DNA of 64,000 nt from Paenibacillus thiaminolyticus (GCF_007066085.1 NZ_CP041405.1:1364001-1428000), one strand, 5' to 3'; positions 45,855 through 55,199 are shown, counted from the stretch's first letter. Numbers and translations: made by a program. Notes: generated from the letters alone by a model not told the origin.

Positions 45855-47792
45855 CTAGACGACAGCCTCTTCCAAAATCTTGCCCATATAAGTGCGCCGC
45901 GCCATCAAAAAATAGAGAGTCTGCATCAGAACGAACAGGCCGACCACGGTAACCCCGTAACCCATCACATTGATATTCATCAGATTGGTTAAGGTCTTCA
46001 TTGCGAACAGCGTATGGATGCTGCCGACGATGCATGGAGCGTAGAAAATGAGCCCCACCTGGAAGGTCACGACGCGGCGTATCTCCGTGACCGACAGGCC
46101 GATGCGGGTGAGTGCCCGGAAATGCGCCTGATCTTCCTGCAGTTCCGTGAACAGCTTGAAGTAGATGACGCTGCCGCTCGCGATGAAGAACAGCAGACTG
46201 ATGAACAAGCCAATGAACAGTCCGAGCGAGGAATTCTGCCGGGTATCGTTCCAGTCTTCGGTCCGGCTGTACATACCGAATTCCGAAGCCGGATCCCGCA
46301 TCTCCCGGATCCGTTCCATCAGCGGCATCGCATCCTCCCAGTCAGTCCAGTTCATGACATACAACGTCTGCGCCTGATCCGCCGGCGCCTGCCGATACAG
46401 CCGGTCCAGCAAGGCATCGGGGACGACGAACAATCGGTAGCCGACGCTCCTCGTCAATACGATCTGCTTCGTATGCAACTGCTGTATCTGAAGCTGAAAC
46501 GGCTTCGCTTGTCCTTCGACCTGAACAGAAAGACGATCGCCTTCCACGTCCTGGGATAAATTCTCATAAAACAGCAAATCCCGCTGATCGACCAGAATCG
46601 CTTTGCCTTCCTCAATCCGGACAGGATCATACCCGAGCTCTCCGGCAAGCCGATTGTAGTCGGATTCGCCAACCAATGTCCCATATTGCTCCAGCCTGGA
46701 CCCCTTCACCATCGCATCGACGACACGGGCCTTGTCGGAAAAGGTGACGTTATGCTTCATTTGCTCCGCCAGCCGCTCAATGCGATCCGGCGTTACCGGC
46801 GGGCGATCCTCCTTCCCCGCGGACATCGTCAAGACGAACGGATTATTGAGTCTGACCGAGATTCTCATCCCTTGATCGAAGGCGTATACGGTAGCGGTGG
46901 CGGTAAGCACGACGGCGCATAGAATCGAAACGTTGAACAGCACGCGGGCATTATCCCTCATTTTGAAGGCCGCTTGCGAGACATTCAGGAGATTCGTTCC
47001 ACGGTAATAGAACCGCTTGTTCTTCTGCAGCGCCCGAATGACCGCCACACTCAGCTGCGTGAACAAAAAATACGTGCCAAGCACAGTCAACCCGATAATC
47101 GGCATCGCCGACAGAATGAACAGCTTCAGATCGGTCACATAAGCCAGACCGTATCCGCTGCCGAGCGTAAGCACCGACAACAGGACAAGGAACCAGGAGA
47201 ACTTGGGCGGCGACTTCGGCTCCTTGTCCGCCCGAATCAAATGGATAATCTCCACCCGGCTCACATGGCGCAGTGAGAAAAGCGTAATGAAGGCGAACAG
47301 CAGCAGGTAGCCGATGGATGTCAGCCCGATCGCAGACGGACTGATATAGAAGCTCAGCGGCGCATCCACCCGCAGCAGCCGGGACATCGCCATCAGGAAC
47401 AGCTTCAGCAGCACCATGCCGCTTCCGATGCCCACAACGATCGCCATGATGGAGATCAGCATGTTTTCATAGAAAACCAGCATGCGGAGCTGCCCTTTGG
47501 TCGAACCGAACAAGGACAACAAGCCGAGCTCTTTTTGCCGGGATTTCAGAAAAGCGGAGCTCGAATACAGGATGAAAAAAAACGAGAACACCATGATGAG
47601 AACTTCGCATACAATCATCAGCTGGCGCACATAGTTGCTTTCCTGTATCTTGCCGCCCGCCACCTCCGGATGGTAAATGATCGATGCGTACACGAAAAAG
47701 ATCATGACGGCGAAGACGCAGCTGAGAAAATAAGCGCCGTACCGATGCCAGCTTCCTTTAATATTATTGATAGCGAGCTGTCGGTACGTCAT
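45855..47792 (-). CDS. BceB-like ABC permease for antimicrobial peptides
   Basis: 645 residues with ten predicted spans and a large extracellular domain of about 200 residues between spans 7 and 8, the layout of BceB-type (FtsX/MacB-related) permeases. The start is inside the end of the ATPase gene (29-base overlap), with AGGGGGCC 6 bases before it. With its ATPase it should protect lipid-linked cell-wall precursors from peptides such as bacitracin and also signal drug flux to the kinase. Confidence 0.9.
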   Translation of the reverse strand: MTYRQLAINNIKGSWHRYGAYFLSCVFAVMIFFVYASIIYHPEVAGGKIQESNYVRQLMIVCEVLIMVFSFFFILYSSSAFLKSRQKELGLLSLFGSTKGQLRMLVFYENMLISIMAIVVGIGSGMVLLKLFLMAMSRLLRVDAPLSFYISPSAIGLTSIGYLLLFAFITLFSLRHVSRVEIIHLIRADKEPKSPPKFSWFLVLLSVLTLGSGYGLAYVTDLKLFILSAMPIIGLTVLGTYFLFTQLSVAVIRALQKNKRFYYRGTNLLNVSQAAFKMRDNARVLFNVSILCAVVLTATATVYAFDQGMRISVRLNNPFVLTMSAGKEDRPPVTPDRIERLAEQMKHNVTFSDKARVVDAMVKGSRLEQYGTLVGESDYNRLAGELGYDPVRIEEGKAILVDQRDLLFYENLSQDVEGDRLSVQVEGQAKPFQLQIQQLHTKQIVLTRSVGYRLFVVPDALLDRLYRQAPADQAQTLYVMNWTDWEDAMPLMERIREMRDPASEFGMYSRTEDWNDTRQNSSLGLFIGLFISLLFFIASGSVIYFKLFTELQEDQAHFRALTRIGLSVTEIRRVVTFQVGLIFYAPCIVGSIHTLFAMKTLTNLMNINVMGYGVTVVGLFVLMQTLYFLMARRTYMGKILEEAVV

Positions 47793-48543
47793 CGAATTGG
47801 CCCCCTAACAGACTGAGCGAGTCTAATATGTGCTGGAAGAATGTCTGCCGGTTCGAGCCGCGGCGCAGCTCGGAAAAGATTTGCCCGTCCTTGATGAATA
47901 AAATCCGCTTGCAGTAGCTCGCTGCGAACGGATCATGCGTCACCATGAGAATGGTGCGGTTCTGGTTCTCATTCAGATCTTGAAGGGCGTTCATCACTTC
48001 CTTCGCCGCCTTCGAATCGAGATTCCCGGTCAGTTCGTCCGCCAATAGCAGAGATGGCTGATGAATCACCGCACGCGCAATGGCCGTCCGCTGCTTCTGC
48101 CCCCCCGATACCTCGTACGTCCGCTTATCCAGAATCGGCTCGATGCCGAGCCAACGAATCGTATCGGCCAGCCGCTGCTCAATGTCGCGCGCCGAGATTT
48201 GATCCAGCGCCAGCGGCAAAATGATATTCTCCTTAATGCTGAGCGTATCCAGCAGATTGAAATCCTGAAACACGAAGCCGAGCTCCCGCCGGCGGAAATG
48301 CGCCAGCTTCTTATTGCTCAGCTTCGCCGGATCGGTTCCGTTAATCCATAGCTTGCCGGAAGTCGGCTTATCTATCGTCGCGAGAATATTGAGCAGCGTC
48401 GTCTTCCCGCTGCCCGATGGGCCCATAATGCCCACGAATTCTCCCTCATCCACATGCAAATGAATGTCTTTGAGCGCCGTGTACGTCATTTTTCCTTTAG
48501 TGCCGAATACTTTCGATAACTGCTCCGCTCTTAGAACCTCCAT
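47764..48543 (-). CDS. BceA-like ABC transporter ATPase
   Basis: 259 residues from the ATG at 48543 (GGAAAGGGGCT upstream); a longer reading to 48750 runs across the BceR operator and is rejected. Walker A GPSGSGKTT, Q-loop FQDFNLL, signature VSGGQKQR and Walker B LLLADELTG are intact. It energises the adjacent permease. Confidence 0.95.
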   Translation of the reverse strand: MEVLRAEQLSKVFGTKGKMTYTALKDIHLHVDEGEFVGIMGPSGSGKTTLLNILATIDKPTSGKLWINGTDPAKLSNKKLAHFRRRELGFVFQDFNLLDTLSIKENIILPLALDQISARDIEQRLADTIRWLGIEPILDKRTYEVSGGQKQRTAIARAVIHQPSLLLADELTGNLDSKAAKEVMNALQDLNENQNRTILMVTHDPFAASYCKRILFIKDGQIFSELRRGSNRQTFFQHILDSLSLLGGQFDDVPTARYQ

Positions 48544-48607
48544 ATTCCCAGCCCCTTTCCAGTCACGCAGACGAATACACTTATCCGTTCCTTCACTACT
48601 TTTATTC

Positions 48608-48613
48608 AGTATA
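48608..48613 (-). promoter_or_regulatory. -10 element of the Bce transporter promoter
   Basis: TATACT on the minus strand gives a start near 48601. The -35 region is poor, so the promoter should depend on BceR bound at the upstream box centred near -63. Confidence 0.5.
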
Positions 48614-48656
48614 ACCGTTTTCGGGCAGGTACGACATGGAATAGCCTTGCGCCGGC

Positions 48657-48670
48657 TTACAAACTTGTCA
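48657..48670. promoter_or_regulatory. BceR-type operator
   Basis: Read on the minus strand: TGACA-AGTT-TGTAA, a full match to the TNACA-N4-TGTAA motif known for BceR-like regulators. It lies in the 256-bp gap between the kinase gene and the ATPase gene, at about -63 from the inferred start. Confidence 0.75.
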
Positions 48671-48799
48671 CCTAGGCAACTGGCCGTCCACCCGGACCCG
48701 ACGCGCAGCCAACGCAAACAACGCATGTACGGCAGCCGGCTGCCATGCACGCGTTATACACGGTGATTGGAATGAGGCGGGTGGAGCTCCCGCCCCGGC

Positions 48800-49855
48800 T
48801 TATATACGGTGGATGCCGTCGGAATGGAAGCCAAGCGTGAAGGTCGTGCCCACATGCGGATCCGATTCGACGCTTATCGTATGACCAAGCTTGCCGCACA
48901 CCTGCTTCACCAGATAGAGCCCCATCCCGGTGGCATCTCCTTCCCGGCGTCCATTCTCCCCGGTGAAGAAGGCATCGAAGATGCGCGGGATATCATGCGG
49001 CTCGATGCCGACCCCCTCATCCTGCACCCGGAGCTGAACGGCACCGCCGGTCTGCTGCACCGTGAACTGGAGCGACTTGGCCCCCTCCTTATCCTTCATA
49101 TATTTGATCGCGTTCGTGACCAGCTGGGTCAGAATGAAAGCCAGCCACTTCTCATCGCTCTCGACTATCGTGTCGCCGGGCGTAACCTTCGGATAGATCT
49201 GATAACGAATGAGTGCTTTTTTATTCTGATTGATGACCTGCCGGATGACATGCTGCAGCGACAGCCCCGTCACGTGCAGATCAAGGTCGAACTTCTCCAT
49301 GCGGGCCGTATGCAGCATCATGTCGAGGCCGCGCGCAAGCCGATCCGTCTCTTCCGCGATGCTGCGCAGCAGCTGCTCCGTCTCCTCCAGCGACAGCGGC
49401 TGAGGCGTCTGCTGCGAGATAAGATGCAGTACCGACACCGGGGTCTTCATATGATGAACCCATTGGTTCGTAAAATGAAGATGCTGCTCCCGGTTCTTTT
49501 GCATCGTCAGCAGTTCGTCCATATAGGCGCTGTACTGGCGGCTGATCAAGCCGTGAACCCGCTCCTGCTCCTGCGTCTCCGGATGCTGGAGACAGAGCGT
49601 GAAATCATTGCTGCTCGGATTCTCCTCCGCATTCTTCATCTCGCGGAACCAGCGCCGCTGCCGCGAATAGTCATAGATTAAGCCCACGAGGATGACGGCC
49701 CCGCCCAGCACGAATACGTAGGTTAGGCTCCCGCTGTACAGATAGCGCTGCCCGATCCCGAGATCCAGCCATACGACGAGCAGGGCGACGAACAGAGCCG
49801 CGAAGCAGGCCAGCACAAGGAGCAGCCGATCCTTCATAAAGCGCCAAAAGGTCAT
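48800..49855 (-). CDS. BceS-like intramembrane-sensing histidine kinase
   Basis: About 351 residues from the ATG at 49855, which overlaps the regulator's stop as ATGA. Two spans near the N terminus are joined by a loop of only a few residues, so there is no extracellular sensor, as expected for BceS kinases that detect their transporter. The phospho-acceptor histidine is in WVHHMKTPVSVLHL; the ATP-binding N, G1 and G2 boxes (DEGVGI, GMGLYLVK) are present. Confidence 0.92.
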   Translation of the reverse strand: MTFWRFMKDRLLLVLACFAALFVALLVVWLDLGIGQRYLYSGSLTYVFVLGGAVILVGLIYDYSRQRRWFREMKNAEENPSSNDFTLCLQHPETQEQERVHGLISRQYSAYMDELLTMQKNREQHLHFTNQWVHHMKTPVSVLHLISQQTPQPLSLEETEQLLRSIAEETDRLARGLDMMLHTARMEKFDLDLHVTGLSLQHVIRQVINQNKKALIRYQIYPKVTPGDTIVESDEKWLAFILTQLVTNAIKYMKDKEGAKSLQFTVQQTGGAVQLRVQDEGVGIEPHDIPRIFDAFFTGENGRREGDATGMGLYLVKQVCGKLGHTISVESDPHVGTTFTLGFHSDGIHRI

Positions 49856-50562
49856 GCCCAATCCCCGTCTTCCTTCCACGAGGCTTGCAAGCGGTATCCC
49901 TGTCCGCGCATCGTCTCGATCGCTTTATGAATGCCAATCTCCTCCAGCTTTTTGCGCACGCGGGTTACATTGACGGTGAGCGTGTTGTCGTCCACGAAGT
50001 CGACATCATCCCACAGCGTCTCGAGCAGCGTCTCCCGGGAGACGATATAACCGGCGCGCTCCATGAGCACAGCGAGCAGGAGCGCCTCATTCTTCGTCAG
50101 ATCGACGCGGCTCCCCTTCCATTCCAGCGTATTCCGGGAGCGGTGCAGGCTCAAGCCGTGCACGACGAGCTCCTCGCCGCCGCTGCTGGAAGCATACTCT
50201 CCGTAGGTCCGGCGCAGGACGCCCTTGACCTTCGCCAGCAGCACATCAAGGTGGAACGGCTTCGTGATGAAATCGTCGCCCCCGTTCTCGATCGCCATTA
50301 CCTGGTCCATCTCTCCGGTGCGCGCGGAGACGAAAATTATCGGGGCATTGGTCACCATCCGGAACTGCCGGCACCAATAGAATCCGTCATAGGCCGGCAA
50401 ATGAATATCGAGCAAAATCAAATCCGGGTTCACCGCAAGCAGTTCCTCTTTCAGCGCCTTGAAATCGGTGGCCCGCGTCACTTTGTAATCATACTTTTCC
50501 AACGAAGATTGCAGAATGGAAGCAATCTTGTCATCATCTTCAACGATCATAATCCGATACAT
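49852..50562 (-). CDS. BceR-like response regulator (OmpR family)
   Basis: 236 residues from the ATG at 50562 (GGGGGATGATAAC before it). The receiver has D52-like acceptor in LLDIHLPAYDG and the winged-helix output has DDNTLTVNVTRVRKKLEEIG. It is the first gene of the BceRSAB series and should activate the transporter promoter through the box at 48657. Confidence 0.93.
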   Translation of the reverse strand: MYRIMIVEDDDKIASILQSSLEKYDYKVTRATDFKALKEELLAVNPDLILLDIHLPAYDGFYWCRQFRMVTNAPIIFVSARTGEMDQVMAIENGGDDFITKPFHLDVLLAKVKGVLRRTYGEYASSSGGEELVVHGLSLHRSRNTLEWKGSRVDLTKNEALLLAVLMERAGYIVSRETLLETLWDDVDFVDDNTLTVNVTRVRKKLEEIGIHKAIETMRGQGYRLQASWKEDGDWA

Positions 50563-50674
50563 TGTTATCATCCCCCGACTCTGTCTATATACCGATGCAT
50601 AGCATATTTTTCATCATATCACAAACCGTCCGCCGGACAAACTGCCGCGTTTTTTACTTGATCCTGGAAAATGT

Positions 50675-50703
50675 TTGACGATCTGGTGAACGGCTTATAT
50701 AAT
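50675..50703 (+). promoter_or_regulatory. Sigma-A promoter of DUF485/symporter operon
   Basis: TTGACG, 17 bases, TATAAT: 11 of 12 positions match consensus. Transcription would begin near 50710. Confidence 0.8.
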
Positions 50704-50751
50704 AGAAAAAAGTCATCACGGCCATACGAACGAACCGTTATTTCGAAAGGG

Positions 50752-50766
50752 GTGTAAGCGTTTACT
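50752..50766 (+). promoter_or_regulatory. CcpA cre site
   Basis: GTGTAAGCGTTTACT fits the cre consensus with one mismatch at the first base. It lies about 40-55 bases downstream of the inferred start, where bound CcpA would act as a roadblock when preferred sugars are present. Confidence 0.65.
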
Positions 50767-50843
50767 TTTCCTGTTATAGACTCGCTATCCTGAAATGGTA
50801 ATGAAATCTGTCTGAACCATTGTTCGGAGGTGTATCGTGTCCT

Positions 50844-51158
50844 ATGAAGCATGAACGCGTGAATTACGGCCAGATGGCCAAGTCATCCCGGTTTCATACA
50901 TTAATCCAGAGCAAGAAGCGCTTCATTATCCCGCTGACAATTTTCTTTTTCCTCTTCTATTTCGCCCTGCCGATCCTGACTTCCTACACCACGATATTGA
51001 ACCGGCCCGCGGTTGGCGCGATTTCCTGGGCCTGGGTATTCGCCTTCGCCCAATTCATCATGACTTGGGTCCTATGTGTCCTCTACGCCCGCAGAGCGGC
51101 CAAATTCGATAAACTGGTGGCCGAAATCAATCAGGAATGGAGTGGGGAACGCGAATGA
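50844..51158 (+). CDS. DUF485 membrane protein (YjcH-like)
   Basis: 104 residues from the ATG at 50844 (GGAGGTG 11 bases upstream). Two membrane spans (PLTIFFFLFYFALPILTSYT and the WAWVFAFAQFIMTWVLCV segment) and the DUF485 pattern of a short charged tail. It overlaps the symporter start by ATGA, the usual DUF485-ActP arrangement, and is probably a small accessory subunit. Confidence 0.9.
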   Translation: MKHERVNYGQMAKSSRFHTLIQSKKRFIIPLTIFFFLFYFALPILTSYTTILNRPAVGAISWAWVFAFAQFIMTWVLCVLYARRAAKFDKLVAEINQEWSGERE

Positions 51159-52687
51159 GCACAACGGCGTTCATTTTGTTCGTGGCCATCGTAATGCTGA
51201 CCATGGTCATTACATATATTGCGGCGAAGAAGACGCGCAGCGCATCCGATTTCTACACGGCCGGCGGCGGCCTGAAGGGCTGGCAGAACGGGCTGGCCAT
51301 CGCCGGGGATTATATGTCCGCGGCTTCGTTCCTCGGCATCGCCGGATCGATCGCTCTCGTCGGCTTCGACGGCTTCTTCTATTCGATCGGCTTCCTCGTC
51401 GCCTATCTCGTCGTGCTGTATCTTGTCGCGGAGCCTTTGCGCAATCTGGGCAAGTTCACCTTGGCCGATATGATTGCCGCCCGCTTCAATAATATGAAAA
51501 TCCGGGGCGTCGCCGCGCTGAATACGGTGACGATCTCCACCTTCTACATGATCGCCCAGCTCGTCGGGGCCGGCGCGCTCATCAAGCTGCTGCTCGGCAT
51601 CGATTATGTATGGGCCGTCCTTATCGTCGGCTGCCTGATGACGCTGTATGTCGTCTTCGGCGGCATGCATGCCACCTCATGGGTACAGATCATCAAAGCG
51701 ATCCTGCTCATGGGCGGGACCTTCCTGCTCTCCATCTTCGTCTTCTCCAGATTCGACTACAGTCTGACCGGCATGTTCGAGCAGATGAAGACCGCGACTC
51801 CGCTCGGAGAAGCTTTTTTGAATCCGGGCAATAAATATACCAATTCGCTTGATACGCTCTCGCTCAATCTCGGACTGGTGCTCGGAACCGCCGGACTGCC
51901 GCATATTCTGATCCGCTTCTTCACGGTGAAGGATGCCCCGACCGCCCGGTCCTCGGTCGTCTATGCCACCTGGATAATCGGCCTGTTCTACATCCTGACC
52001 ATCTTCCTCGGCTTCGGCGCCGCCGCCTTCGTCGGAACCGAAGCAATTCTCGCGGCGGACAAGGGCGGCAATATGGCCGCGCCGCTTCTGGCCCAAGCGC
52101 TCGGCGGCGATTTCTTCTTCGCCCTGATCTCGGCTGTCGCGTTCGCGACCATTCTCGCCGTCGTCACCGGCCTGGTCCTCTCGGCCGCCTCCGCCTTCGC
52201 GCATGATTTCTACAACCATATCCTGCGCAAGGGCCAAGCCAATGAGCGCGAGCAGATGAAGGCCGCCCGCTTCGCCTCCATCGGCGTATCCGTGCTGTCG
52301 ATTGCCTTGGCGCTGCTCGCTTCGAAGCTGAATGTCGCCTTCCTGGTCGGCCTCGCCTTCGCCGTCGCGGCCAGCGCGAACCTTCCGGTCATTCTGTTCA
52401 CGATCTTCTGGCGCCGCTTCAATACGGCGGGGGCGATCAGCGGCATGCTGACCGGACTGCTGTCGGCGATTGCGCTCGTTGCCGTCTCCCCAAGCATCTG
52501 GGATCCGGCTGGCAAGGCGATCTTCATCGGAGAGCCGCTCATCACGCTCACGAACCCGGGCATCATCTCGATCCCGCTCGGCTTCATCGGCGCCTGGATC
52601 GGTACGATCGTGTCGTCCCGCAGCAAGGACGCGGATGCGAAGTTCGATGAGGTGCTGGTCAAAGCCAACACCGGCATTCATATGTAA
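51155..52687 (+). CDS. actP: Acetate/monocarboxylate:cation symporter, SSS family
   Basis: 510 residues with about 13 spans. The early segment ASDFYTAGGGLKGWQNGLAIAGDYMSAASFLGIAG is characteristic of ActP-type sodium:solute symporters. It should scavenge acetate or related acids when sugars are used up, in keeping with the cre site upstream. The start at 51155 follows GGAGTGGGGAA inside the DUF485 gene. Confidence 0.9.
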   Translation: MSTTAFILFVAIVMLTMVITYIAAKKTRSASDFYTAGGGLKGWQNGLAIAGDYMSAASFLGIAGSIALVGFDGFFYSIGFLVAYLVVLYLVAEPLRNLGKFTLADMIAARFNNMKIRGVAALNTVTISTFYMIAQLVGAGALIKLLLGIDYVWAVLIVGCLMTLYVVFGGMHATSWVQIIKAILLMGGTFLLSIFVFSRFDYSLTGMFEQMKTATPLGEAFLNPGNKYTNSLDTLSLNLGLVLGTAGLPHILIRFFTVKDAPTARSSVVYATWIIGLFYILTIFLGFGAAAFVGTEAILAADKGGNMAAPLLAQALGGDFFFALISAVAFATILAVVTGLVLSAASAFAHDFYNHILRKGQANEREQMKAARFASIGVSVLSIALALLASKLNVAFLVGLAFAVAASANLPVILFTIFWRRFNTAGAISGMLTGLLSAIALVAVSPSIWDPAGKAIFIGEPLITLTNPGIISIPLGFIGAWIGTIVSSRSKDADAKFDEVLVKANTGIHM

Positions 52688-52713
52688 CCGGCAGCCCGGC
52701 CGTTCCACGCAAA

Positions 52714-52749
52714 GCAGCCCCCGGCGTCATCGATTGGCGCGGGGGCTGC
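52714..52749 (+). terminator. Terminator of symporter operon
   Basis: GCAGCCCCCGGCG and CGCGGGGGCTGC pair around a 10-base loop, 26 bases after the stop, followed by CCCTCTTGCTG, only mildly T-rich. Confidence 0.65.
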
Positions 52750-52806
52750 CCTCTTGCTGTCCTGTTGTCCTGCTTCCTGTGTACTGTGTACTGTGTCTAA
52801 TATCCG

Positions 52807-53493
52807 TTAATCGGCAATTCTCGGGAACAGCACATTATTTTCCAAATGCACATGCTCGAAGGTCATCGACTCCAGCTCCTCCAGCCGCGCATAGGCGACG
52901 CGGTAGGTCGTGCAAGCGCCTTCCGGCGGCGTGAAATCCGATGTCGTCTCCCGTAGCCGCTTGAGCAGCGCTCCGGCTCCGTCATGCTCCTCCGCCAGTT
53001 CCGCTACGACGGCCCGGGCTTCCGCCGCCGTCCCTTCCGGATCGTCTTCATACCGGATGATGAGCGGGAAATGAGAATCTTCTTCCTTCGCGATATGAGC
53101 CTCCAGCTCGGCCTTCAGCCGCAAGAACGTCTCATGCACCATGGCCAGATGGGGTTGATCTCCGCCATGCACGTGATATACCCGCGCCACATTCGCCGTG
53201 ATTGCGGGAAGCTGCTCGCGCAAGTACCGGTGATGCATATTCACGATATATTCAATCAGCGAACGGGATGACATGAACTGCCAGTCTACGCCCGTTCCCG
53301 CCGCAGGAGCCGCTTCACGCATCCGGTTCAACTCGTGAATGACCTCTTCTGCCGCATATCCCCGTTCCGCTGCAGCTTCGCGTATCGGCCGGTTGCCCCC
53401 GCAGCAGAAATCAATCTTCAACCGTTTAAATAAATCGCTCGCCGCCGGATAACGCAGCACGGCATCGCGTACCGTCATCTCTTCCGTAAACAT
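52807..53493 (-). CDS. scdA: Iron-sulphur cluster repair di-iron protein (RIC)
   Basis: 228 residues from the ATG at 53493 (GGGAGAGGTG upstream). The N-terminal ScdA_N domain has the DFCCGGN motif, and the hemerythrin-like domain supplies the di-iron histidines and glutamates (NMHHRYLREQ, HIAKEEDSHFP, EEHDGAG, EHVHLENNVLFP). It repairs iron-sulphur centres damaged by nitric oxide or oxidants. An Fnr-like box 100 bases upstream links it to the anaerobic/nitrite block. Confidence 0.93.
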   Translation of the reverse strand: MFTEEMTVRDAVLRYPAASDLFKRLKIDFCCGGNRPIREAAAERGYAAEEVIHELNRMREAAPAAGTGVDWQFMSSRSLIEYIVNMHHRYLREQLPAITANVARVYHVHGGDQPHLAMVHETFLRLKAELEAHIAKEEDSHFPLIIRYEDDPEGTAAEARAVVAELAEEHDGAGALLKRLRETTSDFTPPEGACTTYRVAYARLEELESMTFEHVHLENNVLFPRIAD

Positions 53494-53591
53494 GTGACAC
53501 CTCTCCCTTCCTCGTCCAGCGCTGCATCGCGGCTGCATCGCCGCCAAGCTTGCGCTGTAACCCGATCATACGCCCAGGCAAGGGACAGGAT

Positions 53592-53607
53592 AGTGATTGT
53601 GATCACC
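53592..53607. promoter_or_regulatory. Fnr-like box upstream of scdA
   Basis: On the minus strand GGTGA-TCACAA-TCACT matches the Bacillus Fnr consensus TGTGA-N6-TCACT with one mismatch. It lies 99 bases before the scdA start codon and just inside the end of the DegV region. Confidence 0.5.
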
Positions 53608-53622
53608 GGAATATAGACAAAT

Positions 53623-54483
53623 CTACGACAGTGCAGGCGCTTCCTGATAAGAAATGAGGACGCCGCCTTCCCCGGCATAGGTTCCGATGACCGGCCCCAT
53701 ATTGACGAACAGCACCTCATCGAACGGATACTTGTCCATCAAATCGTGGAGAAACACTTTGGCGCGCTCCTCGCAGTTGGAATGAGCGAGCGCAATCCAG
53801 TTCTTGTCGACCTGATGCCACGCATCTCCCACCTTGTCGATCAGGCGCCGCAGCGTCTTCTGAGTGCCGCGGATTTTTTCCAGCACTTCAATCGAGCCTT
53901 CTTCGCTTGCTTCCATCAGCAGCTTAATATTCAGCATCGAGGCGACCGTCCCCTTAATCCGGCTCAACCGGCCGCCGCGGATGACATTTTCCAGCGTGTC
54001 CAATGTAAAATAAGTTCGTGTATGCTTAATAAAATGAACCATCTTCGTCATCAAGTCTTGCAGCTCTTCCCCCGCATGAGCCAATTGGGCCGCCCGCACG
54101 GCCAGCAGTCCAAGCCCCATCGACGCCGTCTTCGTATCCAGTACCTCGATCCGGTTCGGATGCCCTTCTTCCTCATACATGGTCTTGGCCATCAGCGCGT
54201 GATTGTAGGTGCTGCTGAGCTGAGAGGTCAGCGATAAGACGAGAATGTCTTTGTCGGTTCCGAGAGATCTGTACATATGATAAAAGTCGGCAGGCGAAGG
54301 ACTCGCTGTATTGGGCAGCTCATGCTCCTCCCGCATCCGTTCATAGAAGGAATCCGTATTCATATCGGATGTCAATACGTCTTGCCCGAAGCGAACGTAC
54401 AGCGGAACGACGTGAATGCCGTACTGCTCTACCAGCTCCGGCGTCAGGTCCGAGCTTCCGTCCGTGATGATGTGAATGGTCAT
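53623..54483 (-). CDS. DegV-family fatty-acid-binding protein
   Basis: 286 residues from the ATG at 54483 (GGAG 7 bases upstream). The N terminus TIHIITDGSSDLTPELVEQY and the SLTSQLSSTYNHALMA segment are typical. Members bind fatty acids and some act as FakB partners of the fatty-acid kinase. No FakA is nearby, so the role here is by family only. Its stop is 15 bases from the Fnr-like box of scdA. Confidence 0.92.
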   Translation of the reverse strand: MTIHIITDGSSDLTPELVEQYGIHVVPLYVRFGQDVLTSDMNTDSFYERMREEHELPNTASPSPADFYHMYRSLGTDKDILVLSLTSQLSSTYNHALMAKTMYEEEGHPNRIEVLDTKTASMGLGLLAVRAAQLAHAGEELQDLMTKMVHFIKHTRTYFTLDTLENVIRGGRLSRIKGTVASMLNIKLLMEASEEGSIEVLEKIRGTQKTLRRLIDKVGDAWHQVDKNWIALAHSNCEERAKVFLHDLMDKYPFDEVLFVNMGPVIGTYAGEGGVLISYQEAPALS

Positions 54484-54612
54484 GTCAGTCTCCTGTCTCA
54501 TAGTGAAATGTAATTATAATACCCCTTGTCATTCCGCTTAATTATAAGGGCTGCAGGAAAGGTTGACAACGGTAAAAAGGGGCACCGTCCCGTACGCGCC
54601 CCCTCCAACATA

Positions 54613-54650
54613 AAAAAGCGGGCGCATTACTCCTTCGGAGCCGTGCCCGC
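54613..54650 (-). terminator. Terminator of adenosyltransferase gene
   Basis: GCGGGC and GCCCGC arms with an inner GGCTCC-GAAG-GGAG stem, followed on the minus strand by six T residues, 33 bases after the stop. Confidence 0.8.
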
Positions 54651-54683
54651 CGTGCCGCCCGGTGAGGGCATTCGCCCGCAAGC

Positions 54684-55199
54684 CTAACGCTTGCCCTGCT
54701 TCCCGCTCACGCGGTCCGCAAGCCACCATAAGTACGTTGATAACCGATTGATATATTGCAATACGACCTTCGAGGCGATCTCATCACGCATCAAGGTGAC
54801 GATCCGCCGTTCCGCCCGCCGGCATACGCCGCGGCACACCATCAGCCTGGCAGACAGGGAATTGTCCGGGTAGCCGGCTTGAAGCGGCTGCGCCGGGGGA
54901 TGCTCATCCATGCGCCGTTCCAGCTGTTCGACCGCCTCCGTGGCAAGCCGGTAGGGCCGGAATTCCGGAGAGACGACGGCCAGATCATGGCCGCAATCGA
55001 ACAGATATTGCTGGATTCCTGTCAATTCGGCCGCAAGCTCGGCTTCCCCGTCGATCTCCGCCTGGCGAATGGCCGAGCTCATGAATGTGTTCAATTCGTC
55101 AACTGATCCGTAAGCCTCCACCCGCGCATGATCCTTGTCGACCCGCCCGCGAATGACACTCGTCTTGCCGCCGTCTCCCGTCCTTGTGTAAATACCCAA
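54684..55199 (-). CDS. Cob(I)alamin adenosyltransferase, PduO type
   Basis: 171 residues with a TTG start (55199) behind AAGGAGAATGA. Motifs YTRTGDGGKTS, VEAYGSVDELN and CRRAERRIV belong to the trimeric PduO-type enzymes that attach the adenosyl group of ATP to cobalamin. The loop before the last motif (QAGYPDNSLSARLMVCRGVC) is unusual in lacking the common PGG. No adenosylcobalamin-dependent enzyme or B12 riboswitch is seen in the window. Confidence 0.92.
   Translation of the reverse strand: MGIYTRTGDGGKTSVIRGRVDKDHARVEAYGSVDELNTFMSSAIRQAEIDGEAELAAELTGIQQYLFDCGHDLAVVSPEFRPYRLATEAVEQLERRMDEHPPAQPLQAGYPDNSLSARLMVCRGVCRRAERRIVTLMRDEIASKVVLQYINRLSTYLWWLADRVSGKQGKR

Noticed and set aside
48544..48750. 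N-terminal extension of the BceA-like ATPase
   Set aside because: It would read through the operator and promoter; the ATG at 48543 gives the standard start.
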